NCBI RefSeq assembly: GCF_000027005.1
Contig: NC_012964.1
Coordinates: forward strand, 1,426,001-1,490,000
Length of the DNA stretch: 64,000 nt
Source of the DNA: Komagataella phaffii GS115
Taxonomy: Eukaryota > Ascomycota > Pichiomycetes > Pichiales > Pichiaceae
Direction of reading: 5' to 3'
In this document: one piece after another, positions 41,184 to 50,727 of the stretch
How positions within the stretch are numbered: the stretch's first letter is position 1
Layout: the number at the start of each line of letters is the position of its first letter
Position numbers and translations under genes: made by a program
Notes under the pieces: generated by a model
The model's input: the letters and a program-made list of their open reading frames with translations, nothing else
What the model was told of the DNA's origin: nothing
Databases searched by the model: none

Positions 41184-42638
41184 CTACGTACTGCCGAAGT
41201 AGTAATCGTCGATGAACCGTGTACGAAACATTGGCTCTTTCAATAATGAGGTCATCCTCCCAGAGGATAAGCCTACGATAATAGTAACCTTTTGGAAAGC
41301 GTTCAGTATGCGACGTAGGCCAGCTTCTTCTGCAAGATAACTTACAATCACGATATTACCTTCTTCAATACCATGGTCCAGAAGTACTTGAATGCCCATA
41401 ATTGCTGCGGCCCCCGATATAATGTGCGCATCGAATAATAGTAGCTTGGTAGTTTGTTCACATGGAGGCAGCGACTTTGTATGCAATTGAGGTTCGCCTG
41501 TAATTAGGTCTGATTGAATTAGCAACTTACCAACTCTTACATCTGGAATAGTTTTTCTGATTGAATTCATAAATACATCACCTGTCCGTACCATAGTCAC
41601 AACGACAACCGATTGTAACGGTCGTATCGCATCAGTTAGGCAATGGTATTGCGGGGTCAATACCTCATCTTGCGAGGGTCCGAACTCTACCTGTTCCAAT
41701 GCCAGATGGATCAGCATGTTAGCAACCCGATCAAAGTAAAAGATGAACTCTGTACGAGAAGTTTCTCTGTCAAAAAGAATGGTACTTATACATTTTAACT
41801 GATTTGTTAGCGGCAAACGTGCTATCCGGTTCATGAGAGTCTCATCGTTAGATATCTGCCCCAGCTCTTGAAGTCTTTTCAGGTGAACCAATGACTTTTG
41901 TTCCAACTGGTTATTGATATGGCGAATAATCATATCAAGTGCAATTTTATTATCAGTGCTGCGAGGTAGGATCAAATCCGCATTCTTGGAGCTGGGGATC
42001 ACATACCGAATTGTGTTAGGCTTCACATGTCGATCCCACTGGTCAAGGATGCCTTCCAAATCTCTACCCCTTTCAATCAGGTCTCTTTTAACCCTTCGAG
42101 CCATGCATATATCTAGATCAGTATCCACAAAAACTTTTGTATCCATTAAATCCAGTAATTGTCCATGATGGAGTGCCAACAAACCTTCAACCACAATGAC
42201 AGATGCTCCATAAATCGTTGTAGTCTTTTCTGTACGGGAATGGGTGCAAAAGTCATACACCGGCAGTTGCGTTGGTTTTCCAGTTTTAAGGTCTCCAATA
42301 CAACGAAGCATTAAATCAAAATCCAAAGCGGTTGGCGAATCAAGATCATACTGCGCATGCTCCGCCAAAATATGTTGCTCCGGGGTCAATACCTTGTAGA
42401 AGTTATCCAGAGACAATACAACTGTCCAGGGTTGATTGATCGCCTTCACAATATGCTTAGCAACACTGGTCTTACCAGACCCCGAAGTTCCGGCAACACC
42501 TATAATATAGGGCTCTGTCCACGGCGGAATATATTGAGGATGAGTTCCAGATGCTGGCTCGTTGAAGTCGTTTGAAGTACAAAAAGAATTGGAATTGAGG
42601 AGTATGGTATCAGTGTGTCTCAGTCTTGATTGTTTCAT
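41184..42638 (-). CDS. URK1: Uridine/cytidine kinase
   Basis: A 484-residue pyrimidine salvage enzyme that phosphorylates uridine and cytidine. The kinase half has a P-loop at about residues 50-57 (AGTSGSGKTSVAKH), VVLSLDNFYK, YDLDSPTALDFD, YDFCTHSRTEKT and VVVEGLLALH. The C-terminal half is a uracil-phosphoribosyltransferase-like domain (VVTMVRTGDVFMNSIRKT and LLFDAHIISGAAAIMGIQVL), which in fungal Urk1 is usually considered inactive or regulatory. The two-domain layout and length match S. cerevisiae Urk1 (501). The ATG at 42638 is the first in frame. Confidence 0.93.
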   Translation of the reverse strand: MKQSRLRHTDTILLNSNSFCTSNDFNEPASGTHPQYIPPWTEPYIIGVAGTSGSGKTSVAKHIVKAINQPWTVVLSLDNFYKVLTPEQHILAEHAQYDLDSPTALDFDLMLRCIGDLKTGKPTQLPVYDFCTHSRTEKTTTIYGASVIVVEGLLALHHGQLLDLMDTKVFVDTDLDICMARRVKRDLIERGRDLEGILDQWDRHVKPNTIRYVIPSSKNADLILPRSTDNKIALDMIIRHINNQLEQKSLVHLKRLQELGQISNDETLMNRIARLPLTNQLKCISTILFDRETSRTEFIFYFDRVANMLIHLALEQVEFGPSQDEVLTPQYHCLTDAIRPLQSVVVVTMVRTGDVFMNSIRKTIPDVRVGKLLIQSDLITGEPQLHTKSLPPCEQTTKLLLFDAHIISGAAAIMGIQVLLDHGIEEGNIVIVSYLAEEAGLRRILNAFQKVTIIVGLSSGRMTSLLKEPMFRTRFIDDYYFGST

Positions 42639-42902
42639 AGGTTAAAGAAAAAAAATCTTAAAGATAATTTTTGTATTATAGCCTTCACGCCTGCAAAGAC
42701 TTGCAATAGTGCCAATCCTTTTTTTAGTAGCTAGTGCTGAGACAGTACTCGAATGTCTGAATAAGCTGGAAGAGATGAAAAAATAATGTACAAATCCACA
42801 TACGCTGGTGTCATCCTTTTACTGCTATAGTGTTTCTAAAATATCATACGACGTTCCATTAGATTTATAATATTATACAAAGTAAAGTGGTTGCAAGTAG
42901 AT

Positions 42903-43097
42903 TTACACTGACCAGTAGCCTCTTTTATTCATTTCACGTGGAACAAAGGACCATGTTAAAAAGCCGAACATAAGTACGCCCCAAGTACCAACTGCTGGAA
43001 CAACCCTCTTGGCTTCAAGAGCAAAATAGTTTGGTCTGGCATTCCTAGATGCTTTAATTGCTTGCGATGCGACAGTTTTTAGGGCGATAGTTGACAT
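42903..43097 (-). CDS. Small mitochondrial inner-membrane protein, possibly Cox26-like
   Basis: A 64-residue protein with an N-terminal basic, Ser/Ala-rich presequence-like segment (MSTIALKTVASQAIKASRNAR), then EAKRVVPAVGTWGVLMFGF, one membrane helix at about residues 37-53, and a short basic tail ending NKRGYWSV. The arrangement resembles small supernumerary respiratory subunits. The nearest I can recall is yeast Cox26, with EGRRLIPEIFQWSAVL before its helix, but the match is weak, and a complex I or ATP synthase accessory subunit is also possible. A TATAAATA box lies 58-65 bp upstream of the ATG. The size, targeting sequence and promoter make a real gene likely. Confidence 0.7.
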   Translation of the reverse strand: MSTIALKTVASQAIKASRNARPNYFALEAKRVVPAVGTWGVLMFGFLTWSFVPREMNKRGYWSV

Positions 43098-43607
43098 TGT
43101 GGAAAAGAGTAGAGTAGTTATTCTGACTATTAAATGGGGAGAAGAACTAAGCCCTATTTATAGCCCTTCAGACTGCGGTCAAATTTATATAATCTTCATC
43201 TCATTTAGTTCAAAATCATGCTATCTTTGGCTGATGTGGTGTGTTTTCTGGGGAAATCATACCACTAGACGGAAGCGCGAAAGATGTGAACTATTATGGT
43301 GTGCAGTACACTGCGAAGACGAGTTTTCTGACCATGCAGATTGATGTTGCAAAGTTTAGCGACCCAAAGTAATCAAGTTATGTGTTTTCCTTACTAAGGT
43401 CTCAACTTTTACTGCAGATGGGTCTTAGTATTGAGGCCAAATGTAATTGCACATCCAAAAGCTTAGTAACGCGAAAAGAGTCCAGTTTGATGCCACTCAA
43501 TCGACACTACGATTTCATGATACAAAAAATAAGATGCATTTTATACGAAGAAGTTAAAATTTTACACAAGAACAGCCAATATCATGAAATGACCATAAAC
43601 CCAACAT
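43098..43607. other. Intergenic region, small mitochondrial gene promoter and PIR gene 3' flank
   Basis: 510 bp between two minus-strand genes. Two plus-strand frames here are unconserved. Nothing else was recognised. Confidence 0.4.
43155..43162 (-). promoter_or_regulatory. TATA box of the small mitochondrial-protein gene
   Basis: TATAAATA on the minus strand, 58-65 bp upstream of the ATG at 43097. Confidence 0.5.
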
Positions 43608-44529
43608 CTAACACTCTATGAGGTCTACAATGTCCAACTCGACTGGTTCACACTGTTCGCCAATTTTTTCGTCATAGAGATTGTAGAAGGTACCCGAAAG
43701 ACATTGATAGAAGGTTGTACTGTTACCAAGGGCCAGCTTAGCATCGTCTGTAATCGACCATCCTCCTGCATATATGGTGCCAGCTTGGGGTGGCGGTCCA
43801 TCAAATTGAAATTGCCTATTGGCCACAATCGCACCAATTCTACCCTGAGCGTCTGTCAGCACACCCTTTTCAAGAACCAAAGCAAGAGAAGAATCAGTAA
43901 GGCAAGACACTAAATCAGAAGTCCCTTTATCCTCTGATGTGTCCGTTGGTTTTGACTCCTGCACTTGGCCGTCTCCAATCTGAGAAGCGACAGATGTAGT
44001 GGCTGTAGTGGCTTGGATCTGGCCATCTCCTATTTGGGAGACAACTCCTGTAGTTTGTTTTACTTCCGATGAAGTGGAGGTCGTAGCTTGAATTTGACCG
44101 TCACCTATTTGGGAAACAACTTGAGCGGTTTCTTTCGTATTTTGATGAAGTGGAGGTCGTGGCTTGAATTTGACCGTCACCTATTTGGGAAACAACTTGA
44201 GCGGTTTCTTTCGATTTTGATGAAGTGGAGGTCGTGGCTTGAATTTGGCCGTCCCCTATTTGGGAAACTACTTGGGCAGTTACTTTCGGTTCAGATGAGG
44301 TGATTGTAGCCGCCTGAATCTGTCCATCTCCAATCTGGGAAACAGCCTCTCTCTTAATCTTGTCGGCATCTAAGGACTTAATAGCTATTCCAAAAGTTTG
44401 TGAGTAATCTTTGAGGGCACTTTCAAGGCTAGCATCAGGTGTCAGTGTGCTCCATGGTTCGGAAGGCACGTAGGCACTGTATGCACCGCAAGTAAGGGCA
44501 GTAGCAATTATTAAGTTCCTGTACATCAT
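43608..44529 (-). CDS. PIR-family cell-wall protein, with an internal +1 frameshift
   Basis: A covalently linked cell-wall mannoprotein. The ATG at 44529 (a second follows at 44526) opens a signal peptide ([19 protein letters not shown]). A pro-segment ends at a Kex2 site (DKIKR), followed by [15 protein letters not shown]. Six PIR units with core SQIGDGQ(I/V)Q occur. Their glutamines form alkali-labile esters with beta-1,3-glucan in this family. The C-terminal domain has the exact four-cysteine spacing C-x66-C-x16-C-x12-C and ends in Cys. One extra base at 44138 breaks the frame between units 3 and 4, so the literal reading is two overlapping frames (44101-44529 and 43608-44180). The span minus one base is 307 codons. 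A TATA box lies about 65 bp upstream. Confidence 0.92.
43961..44347 (-). repeat. PIR tandem repeats (six units)
   Basis: Six units each contain SQIGDGQIQ (the last is QVQ) with Thr/Ser-rich spacers. Units 2-4 are nearly identical at the DNA level, including the shared TTTGATGAAGTGGAGGTCG block on the plus strand. Confidence 0.92.
44138..44138 (-). other. Single-base insertion that breaks the PIR frame
   Basis: The plus strand reads TTTCGTATTTTGATG here but TTTCGATTTTGATG in the neighbouring unit (about 44208-44221). The extra T changes SSKSKET into SSKYERN and shifts the frame. Confidence 0.85.
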
Positions 44530-44593
44530 TTCTCAGTATTTAATATGTTTAGCAATGAGTATGAACGGGTCAGAATCCTAAGAGAAGTCTTCC

Positions 44594-44600
44594 TTTTATA
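44594..44600 (-). promoter_or_regulatory. TATA box of the PIR gene
   Basis: TATAAAA on the minus strand, 65-71 bp upstream of the ATG at 44529. Confidence 0.5.
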
Positions 44601-45106
44601 CTGTGAATATTGAATCCCGAAAGATCCATTTTTCAGATGGCTGGGTTACTATTTTTAGATGTAATGGAAATTTAATCAAACCTACAGACAAGATCATAAA
44701 AAATTACCTGATTAGGAAACTATACATAAAGCTTGACTGAGTTAGAGCTTGTTTTTTTGAACTCGATCCAGTTTAACGTTTGATATATTGCAGTTAAATT
44801 CCCCGTAACCGGATCGACGGTACTAAAAAATATCTCAGTAACTGACTACTCGTTGTTACTTGCTGTATTCTTTTTTTATCAAACAACACAATCTAAATAA
44901 TGCGCCATGACTGAATGTGGATAATGGGCTGAAATTCTTGAATGTTTCCGAGAGACAATAAGACGATTCTTGTTAAATTGCATCCTAAGAAAGTTTGTAT
45001 TTATTTCGTTGTGTCGTACAGCTTCTGTTATTTCTTTGATTTCTGAGTTTTTTCTTACTTTAGTCAAGTAGCCGGCACTGCATGTAATTTACTTACACTG
45101 AATGCG

Positions 45107-45113
45107 TCACGTG
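45107..45113 (+). promoter_or_regulatory. E-box TCACGTG upstream of PGM3
   Basis: An exact TCACGTG, the preferred site of Cbf1-type bHLH factors, lies about 115 bp upstream of the ATG. Function is inferred from sequence only. Confidence 0.35.
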
Positions 45114-45226
45114 TAAACTTCATCGATCCTCGATATGCCGTTTTAGATATAGGCCGATTAGCAGCGGCCATTCTAGGCTACGTGAGATAGCTAAATTTCG
45201 GTAAACAAGGTATTACATCTGACATC

Positions 45227-47020
45227 ATGTCCCCATCAATTAAGGCGTTAGCGCATCAATGGCTTAGCATTGATCGTAATCCATCCACTAGATCTGAGAT
45301 TCTCAAACTTCTTGAGAATGAAAAGTTTAAAGTTCTTGAAGAACGCTTACGAAGAAGAATTACTTTTGGAACAGCGGGACTTCGAGGTAGAATGGGTGCT
45401 GGTTTTAGTCTAATGAATGATCTCACGATAATACAAGCATCTCAGGGACTGGCCAACTATATGTCAAAAGCTGGCGGTAAATCAATAGTTATTGGACATG
45501 ATCATCGTCACAACTCTAAACAGTTTGCCGAATACACAGCCACAGCATTCATTCTAAAAGGATTTAGCGTGTATTATGTAAGTAATAGAGAAGGTGGTGA
45601 TATCCCAACTCCATTTGTTCCGTTTGCTGTCGACTACTATAAATCTTTTGGTGGAATTATGATCACTGCAAGTCATAATCCATCAGCAGATAATGGCTAC
45701 AAAGTTTATTGGAAAAACGGATGCCAGATCATCCCTCCTCATGATAGGAGAATCCAGGATGAAATTCTAGTGAACACTCACCCTATTGAGGGAGCTTGGA
45801 ATTTTAAGGCTGCATTCGACCACGCTGAAAGCATATCTTGTATTCATTATTGTATGGAAGAAGTTTTTAGTCTTTATCTTCAACGTTTAACCACACAAGT
45901 GATAACTACCCAAATCAGTCCACGTACTCGATTTGTGTACACACCCTTGCACGGTGTCGGATTAAAGATTGTAACCGCTGCTTGCCAGAAAATGGGCATC
46001 GACTCACTTATCTCAGTAGAAGAACAATCTCAACCAGATCCCGATTTTGGAACAGTTGAATTTCCAAATCCAGAAGAGGCCAGTGCATTAGACATGGCAA
46101 AAGCAAAAGCAGATGCTGAAGGAATTGATCTTCTCTTGGCCAACGATCCAGATGCCGATCGGTTCTCAGCTGCTGTTAAGGATAATGGCAATTGGAGACA
46201 GTTGACTGGTAATGAGCTTGGATATCTATTCGCAGAGTACATTATATCACAGATTCCTCGGGAAAGATACTCTTCTACGTATTTACTCAATTCAACAGTG
46301 TCTTCGCAGATGATATCATCCATGGCTGCCACCTTAGGGGTTAACTATATAGATACGCTTACGGGGTTCAAGTGGATTGGAAACAAGGCCATAGAGCTAG
46401 AGAAGAGCGGGTATAATGTGCCATTTGCTTTTGAAGAGGCCATAGGTTTCATGCTCCCTCCAATTCATGATAAAGATGGAATCTCTGCTTTGGTATTGTT
46501 TCTGCAAATGTATGATCACTGGATTAAAAGCGGAACTTCTGCTGTTCTCAAACTGGAAGAAGGATTCAAGAAATACGGGTATTTCAAAGAGTGTAATGGT
46601 TACTATCGTATACCCAACTTATCTTCAATCAAAACAATCTTCAACGAAAATATCAGGCGTTTAAGAGACGCTGATACTGACCTTGAAAAACCCTATCCCG
46701 ATAAGCTAGGACGATTTACTATTTCAGCATGGAGAGACCTAACCACGGGCTATGATTCCAGTACGAAGGATCATTTACCTCTTCTCCCTGTAGACAGAAC
46801 TACCCAAATGATTACTGCTGTTATGCGAAGTGACGACGAGGATACAGTTCGCTTTACAGTTCGGAGTTCTGGAACCGAGCCCAAATTAAAAGTTTACATT
46901 GAGAGTTGCAGCAATACCGAAAAAAAGGCATCACAAGTTTCACACGAAGTTTGGAAGTTACTAGATTCTGAATGGTTCAAAACAGAGACCACTGGTCTAG
47001 TTTCTAGCTTTGTAGCTTAG
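45227..47020 (+). CDS. PGM3: Phosphoglucomutase/phosphoribomutase
   Basis: A 597-residue alpha-D-phosphohexomutase family enzyme. The S. cerevisiae relative Pgm3/Prm15 (YMR278W, 622 residues) interconverts ribose-1-phosphate and ribose-5-phosphate and has minor phosphoglucomutase activity. The catalytic phosphoserine is Ser149 in GGIMITASHNPSADNGYK. The metal loop is LLANDPDADRF (Asp307, Asp309, Asp311). The sugar-binding loop is FAFEEAIGFML, and the phosphate-binding end is VRSSGTEPKLKVY. N-terminal RITFGTAGLRGRMGAG is typical of this PGM2-like eukaryotic and bacterial subgroup rather than yeast Pgm1/2. The ATG at 45227 has no competing start. Confidence 0.92.
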   Translation: MSPSIKALAHQWLSIDRNPSTRSEILKLLENEKFKVLEERLRRRITFGTAGLRGRMGAGFSLMNDLTIIQASQGLANYMSKAGGKSIVIGHDHRHNSKQFAEYTATAFILKGFSVYYVSNREGGDIPTPFVPFAVDYYKSFGGIMITASHNPSADNGYKVYWKNGCQIIPPHDRRIQDEILVNTHPIEGAWNFKAAFDHAESISCIHYCMEEVFSLYLQRLTTQVITTQISPRTRFVYTPLHGVGLKIVTAACQKMGIDSLISVEEQSQPDPDFGTVEFPNPEEASALDMAKAKADAEGIDLLLANDPDADRFSAAVKDNGNWRQLTGNELGYLFAEYIISQIPRERYSSTYLLNSTVSSQMISSMAATLGVNYIDTLTGFKWIGNKAIELEKSGYNVPFAFEEAIGFMLPPIHDKDGISALVLFLQMYDHWIKSGTSAVLKLEEGFKKYGYFKECNGYYRIPNLSSIKTIFNENIRRLRDADTDLEKPYPDKLGRFTISAWRDLTTGYDSSTKDHLPLLPVDRTTQMITAVMRSDDEDTVRFTVRSSGTEPKLKVYIESCSNTEKKASQVSHEVWKLLDSEWFKTETTGLVSSFVA

Positions 47021-47111
47021 TAAATGGAAGGCTTGATCACATATATATGTTTTCGCGATGGTTTTATTTACTATCTATTTGAAGCAGCGACCATTTTTAC
47101 TTATCAAATAA

Positions 47112-48531
47112 ATGGTATTATTCAAAGATCATTACAAGAAAACTGACTTACCTATGTATGTTTCCAGGAGATTTTTTCCTGCTATTTCTACTAACACGTA
47201 TATGCGGTAGTCATTCTGCTAAAGCAAAAAAATCTTTTTCCATCGTGAATCGCATAAGTCGGGTTCCTGTTATTATCGTTGTCTTTCTTTTGTTATTATT
47301 GACCTGGTTTTATTTGAAAGAACATGGGATACACAACACTGGATCAAAAAGTGATATTCATTCTACTATACTTCAAGATATGGACCAATATCGCAAACTG
47401 TTTGAGGTAGATAAACAGAGTATCGATAAAACAGAGTTTTATGATCTGAATTTATTTGAGGGAACCTCAACGGGGGTGACCAATGAGGAGGTAATCCTGA
47501 TGTTAATACCATTGCGAAACGCCGAAGACGTGCTTCCTTTCATGTTTCTGAACATGATGAATATGACCTATCCCCATTCTTTGGTTGATGTGGCATTTTT
47601 AGTTAGCGATTGTTCTAGTGGAGACTCTACATTGGCAACAGTCTCAGATTTCAGCTTGTTATTACAAAATGGAACACTGTTAACTCACCTTCAGGATTTA
47701 GAGGGAAAATATCCGGGATGTACACTCCCTTCGTCATTTCTGTTCAAAAATTTTATGAAACCGGGATATGGAGAGTCTATTTTAAAGGCATATTCCCCTC
47801 CTTATCATTCTGAGTTTGAAAAACCGTTTAGAACTGTCCAGATTTTTCAAAAAGACTTTGGTCAGGCAGTTGGCCAAGGATTCAACGACAGACATGATGT
47901 CAAGGTTCAGGGAATTAGACGTAAGCTGATGGGAAGGGCTAGAAATTGGTTGTTATCCGCCGCTTTGAAGCCTTATCATTCGTGGGTATATTGGAGAGAT
48001 GCTGATATTGAGTCATCTCCAGGCAGCGTTATTCAAGATTTGATGAAGTTCCGAGATCAGGGGTTTGACGTTATTATACCTAATGTTTGGCGACCACTCC
48101 CAGAATTTCTCGGGAACGAGCAACCGTACGATTTGAATGCCTGGATAGAGTCTGATGCTGCCAGAGAATTAGCCTCTTCGCTAGATGAAGACGATGTTAT
48201 AGTGGAAGGCTATGCCGAGTATCCAACCTGGAGAGTACACCTTGCTTATCTTAGGTCAAATGAGGGCAACCCTGATGATATCATAGATTTGGATGGTGTT
48301 GGGGGAGTGTCGATTCTGGCCAGAGCTGAACTTTTTAGAAAAGGTGCACACTTCAGCGCCTTTACCTTTGAAAACCATGCTGAAACAGAGGCTTTTGGAA
48401 AAATGGCTAAAAAGATGGGATTCAGAGTCGGAGGTACCCCACATTACACGTTATGGCATATTTATGAACCAAGTGTGGACGATCTAAAGCAAATGAAACA
48501 CTACAAGGCAAGCGAAAATAATAAACAATAA
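47112..48531 (+). CDS. VAN1: Mannan polymerase I subunit (two exons)
   Basis: A Golgi type II mannosyltransferase of the Anp1/Van1/Mnn9 family that extends the alpha-1,6-mannan backbone with Mnn9. I read two exons. Exon 1 (47112-47155) encodes MVLFKDHYKKTDLP. The intron 47156-47210 has donor GTATGT, branch TACTAAC and acceptor GTAG. Exon 2 is 47211-48531. The spliced product is 454 residues with a membrane anchor near residues 31-50. The lumenal domain has ILMLIPLRNAEDVLPFM, AFLVSDCSSGDSTL, QIFQKDFGQAVGQGF, KVQGIRRKLMGRARNW, YWRDADIESSPGSVI (DxD-like), NVWRPLPEFLGNEQPYDLN and EGYAEYPTWRVHLAYLR. These match Van1 better than Anp1 or Mnn9. The unspliced ATG at 47158 would give an implausible N-terminus. 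Confidence 0.88.
47156..47210 (+). other. Intron near the 5' end of VAN1
   Basis: 55 nt with GTATGT donor, TACTAAC at 47189-47195 and TAG acceptor at 47208-47210. Splicing keeps the frame (Pro-Ile-His-Ser across the junction) and gives a total coding length divisible by three. Confidence 0.85.
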
Positions 48532-48628
48532 TTTGAGCGTGCTACTTCTACTGTTACACGTAAACCGTCAACTATGATACATCTATTCACGTAAACGTTT
48601 TCAGTGAATCATGAAACTAATCAGTCAA

Positions 48629-50491
48629 TCAGTCAATTTTGATCTGAGAATAAATTTTGAAAATAAATAGCATCACTGCAAGAAATGCAACACTCCCGCA
48701 AATCAACCCCATAGCCGCACTCATCAATAACGAGTAGCCAACATACAACAAAGTAGACGCCAGCCCACTTAATCTAAACTTAGATAGAAGTAGAGCATGT
48801 ACGAAGACATATACAGAGATTCCTGCACCAACAAAGAAAGATTTCCACTGCCAGTGGTAGTTCTCATTGCATAAAGTGTAGTACATTAGCAAGACTGTCA
48901 CTAGGATAGTCGTTGCTAGCATCAGTATAAAGCAGAAGAATAGGAATCCAAACATGTAATATATTCTGTTGAACCACAAGGAAGAATAAATGAAATACAT
49001 CTCAATAGAGATGGCACCAAATGGAAACACACCAGCAAGCAGTGCAAGCATGTAAGTCCTCAAATACCATGGTTGCGGAGGTATTTGTCTTGGAATTTGA
49101 TTCACTTTTGTTGGATTAATGAAAATAGTTTTCTTACTACCAAAAAAAGAACCTGCCACGGACAAAGGCACGCTAAAAATGAACCAAATGAATACAATAG
49201 CAAATAGTGTTCCAATGGGAACGGCGCCCGAGGAGTGCACGGCAATGAGTACAAAGTTTAAACCAATAAAGACCAGAAATATGGCGCCAGGTACAAGAAC
49301 TGGATTGAGGAGCATGTTTTTCTTCCAGTCTTCACCTTGGAAGGTCTTATAAAGATTGGCAGATACAAATGATCCCACCGATCCAAATGTGGCATAAAAT
49401 ATGATCATTACCGTGGATAAAGAGCCCCTATTTGAAGGAGATAGTAGTCCTAGCAAGGCAAAAAATGTAGTGGTGAAGGCCATTAACAGCATCTGGACTC
49501 CAGAACCAACTAAAACGCACAAGATTAGTTTTTTCTTAGGTGCCCTGAACACATCTCCATGAATCAATTTCCATCCGGTTTCATCCATAACATCTTCATC
49601 TAGATCAACTTCGTTGTATTTGCGAATATCATTTCGTAAGCTTCTAACAAGAATATGCGACATTATAATAGATAGTAGCAAAACAATCACTGAAAAGTTG
49701 ACCAAAGCAAACCACTGAATTTTGGGATCGTATACGTGAAGATACTTATCCCAGCGAGTAGCCCATGCTGTTTCTGAGGGGATGAAAAATACAGAATACG
49801 TGAACGTGACTTTAGTATCATGGTGAATGTTCAAACTAACAGGTGAAAAATTGCTTAGGTCGGCATTGCAGGTTGAAGTATTATCCCCGTAATCTAATGA
49901 AAACGGTAATACAGTCACACCAACTATTCTGAACTCATTATCTCCACGCTGATGGTATTCAATATGCAGTTCATAATGATTGTACAAGTTTGGACGCATG
50001 TCTGAATCTATGCTTCCGAGGTCAAATCCAGATCCATAAAACTCTGTGTTGGTCTTTGTGTCATTCATTTTTTGAGCAACAGGCAAGCCATCAATTAACC
50101 AGTTGTGTTTGAAACCAGCTCTAATGTTTTTATTGACAAATAAGGCGTCTGTTTTTGAATACGTGGGAGAGCAAAGAGTCTCGCAAGTTTTGTTCTCCAA
50201 CATACTGATCTCAAAGGGCGAGTTGAAGATACGGTCACCAAAAATTATAGCTCCCAGTGATTCAGATTGCTTATGAGGCCCGCCATCTGGTTTGCAGAAG
50301 TGAAACCGAGGAAAATAATAATCGTAAGAATAAACGTATTTTTTGGAGGAAGTTTTTAGTGAGGGAGTGATATGGTTCACCAGTAGTGGAACAGAATCAT
50401 TTCTGCTATAAGTGGTGGGAGCAACCCCTGGTAGATAGAAGCCTTCGACCATCTTTATCGAAAGCAGCAACATGCATAATAACAATCGCAT
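48629..50491 (-). CDS. EMP70: Transmembrane-9 superfamily protein, Emp70-like
   Basis: A 620-residue endosomal/Golgi protein of the TM9SF/nonaspanin family, linked to membrane-protein sorting, adhesion and copper homeostasis. A signal peptide (about 1-17) is followed by the family signature FYLPGVAPTTYS and a lumenal domain with paired Cys (ENKTCETLCSP). After ETAWATRWDKYLHVYDPKIQWF come nine membrane helices with family blocks GWKLIHGDVFRAPKK, QIPPQPWY and FGAISIEMYFIYSSLW. The C-terminus KIYSQIKID keeps a KxD-type COPI-binding retention signal. S. cerevisiae has Emp70, Tmn2 and Tmn3; the first two are closest. Confidence 0.93.
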   Translation of the reverse strand: MRLLLCMLLLSIKMVEGFYLPGVAPTTYSRNDSVPLLVNHITPSLKTSSKKYVYSYDYYFPRFHFCKPDGGPHKQSESLGAIIFGDRIFNSPFEISMLENKTCETLCSPTYSKTDALFVNKNIRAGFKHNWLIDGLPVAQKMNDTKTNTEFYGSGFDLGSIDSDMRPNLYNHYELHIEYHQRGDNEFRIVGVTVLPFSLDYGDNTSTCNADLSNFSPVSLNIHHDTKVTFTYSVFFIPSETAWATRWDKYLHVYDPKIQWFALVNFSVIVLLLSIIMSHILVRSLRNDIRKYNEVDLDEDVMDETGWKLIHGDVFRAPKKKLILCVLVGSGVQMLLMAFTTTFFALLGLLSPSNRGSLSTVMIIFYATFGSVGSFVSANLYKTFQGEDWKKNMLLNPVLVPGAIFLVFIGLNFVLIAVHSSGAVPIGTLFAIVFIWFIFSVPLSVAGSFFGSKKTIFINPTKVNQIPRQIPPQPWYLRTYMLALLAGVFPFGAISIEMYFIYSSLWFNRIYYMFGFLFFCFILMLATTILVTVLLMYYTLCNENYHWQWKSFFVGAGISVYVFVHALLLSKFRLSGLASTLLYVGYSLLMSAAMGLICGSVAFLAVMLFIFKIYSQIKID

Positions 50492-50727
50492 TGTTAAGAC
50501 GATCCGATAGTGAACGTTCAGATCAGAAAAAAGGTTTCGGAAGTGAGTTGGAAAAAAGCCAACATTTTATGTGTACATTACATTATACATATATCATCGA
50601 GCGCGATCCACATGTATATTTGCGATACTGACGAGATTCGGAATGCGGACTGTTATTATGTAAATAAACATGTTTCAAACAGCCAACTGAACATAATAGT
50701 CAGGAATTTAGATAGGAGCCGAGAATG

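Larger units (their letters stand above)
44530..45226. promoter_or_regulatory. Divergent intergenic region PIR gene / PGM3
   Basis: 697 AT-rich bp with both promoters. A TCACGTG E-box at 45107-45113 (Cbf1-type) lies about 115 bp before the PGM3 ATG. The minus-strand frame at 44879-45067 has no conserved features. Confidence 0.5.

Noticed and set aside
43382..43621. 79-codon plus-strand frame opposite the PIR gene end
   Set aside because: It starts with a non-ATG codon, has low complexity and no conserved sequence.
44879..45067. 62-codon minus-strand frame in the PIR/PGM3 promoter region
   Set aside because: No family features, and it sits in a divergent promoter. Likely random.
47158..47210. 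ATG at 47158 as the VAN1 start
   Set aside because: It lies inside a perfect intron. The spliced upstream start gives a better family match and a frame divisible by three.
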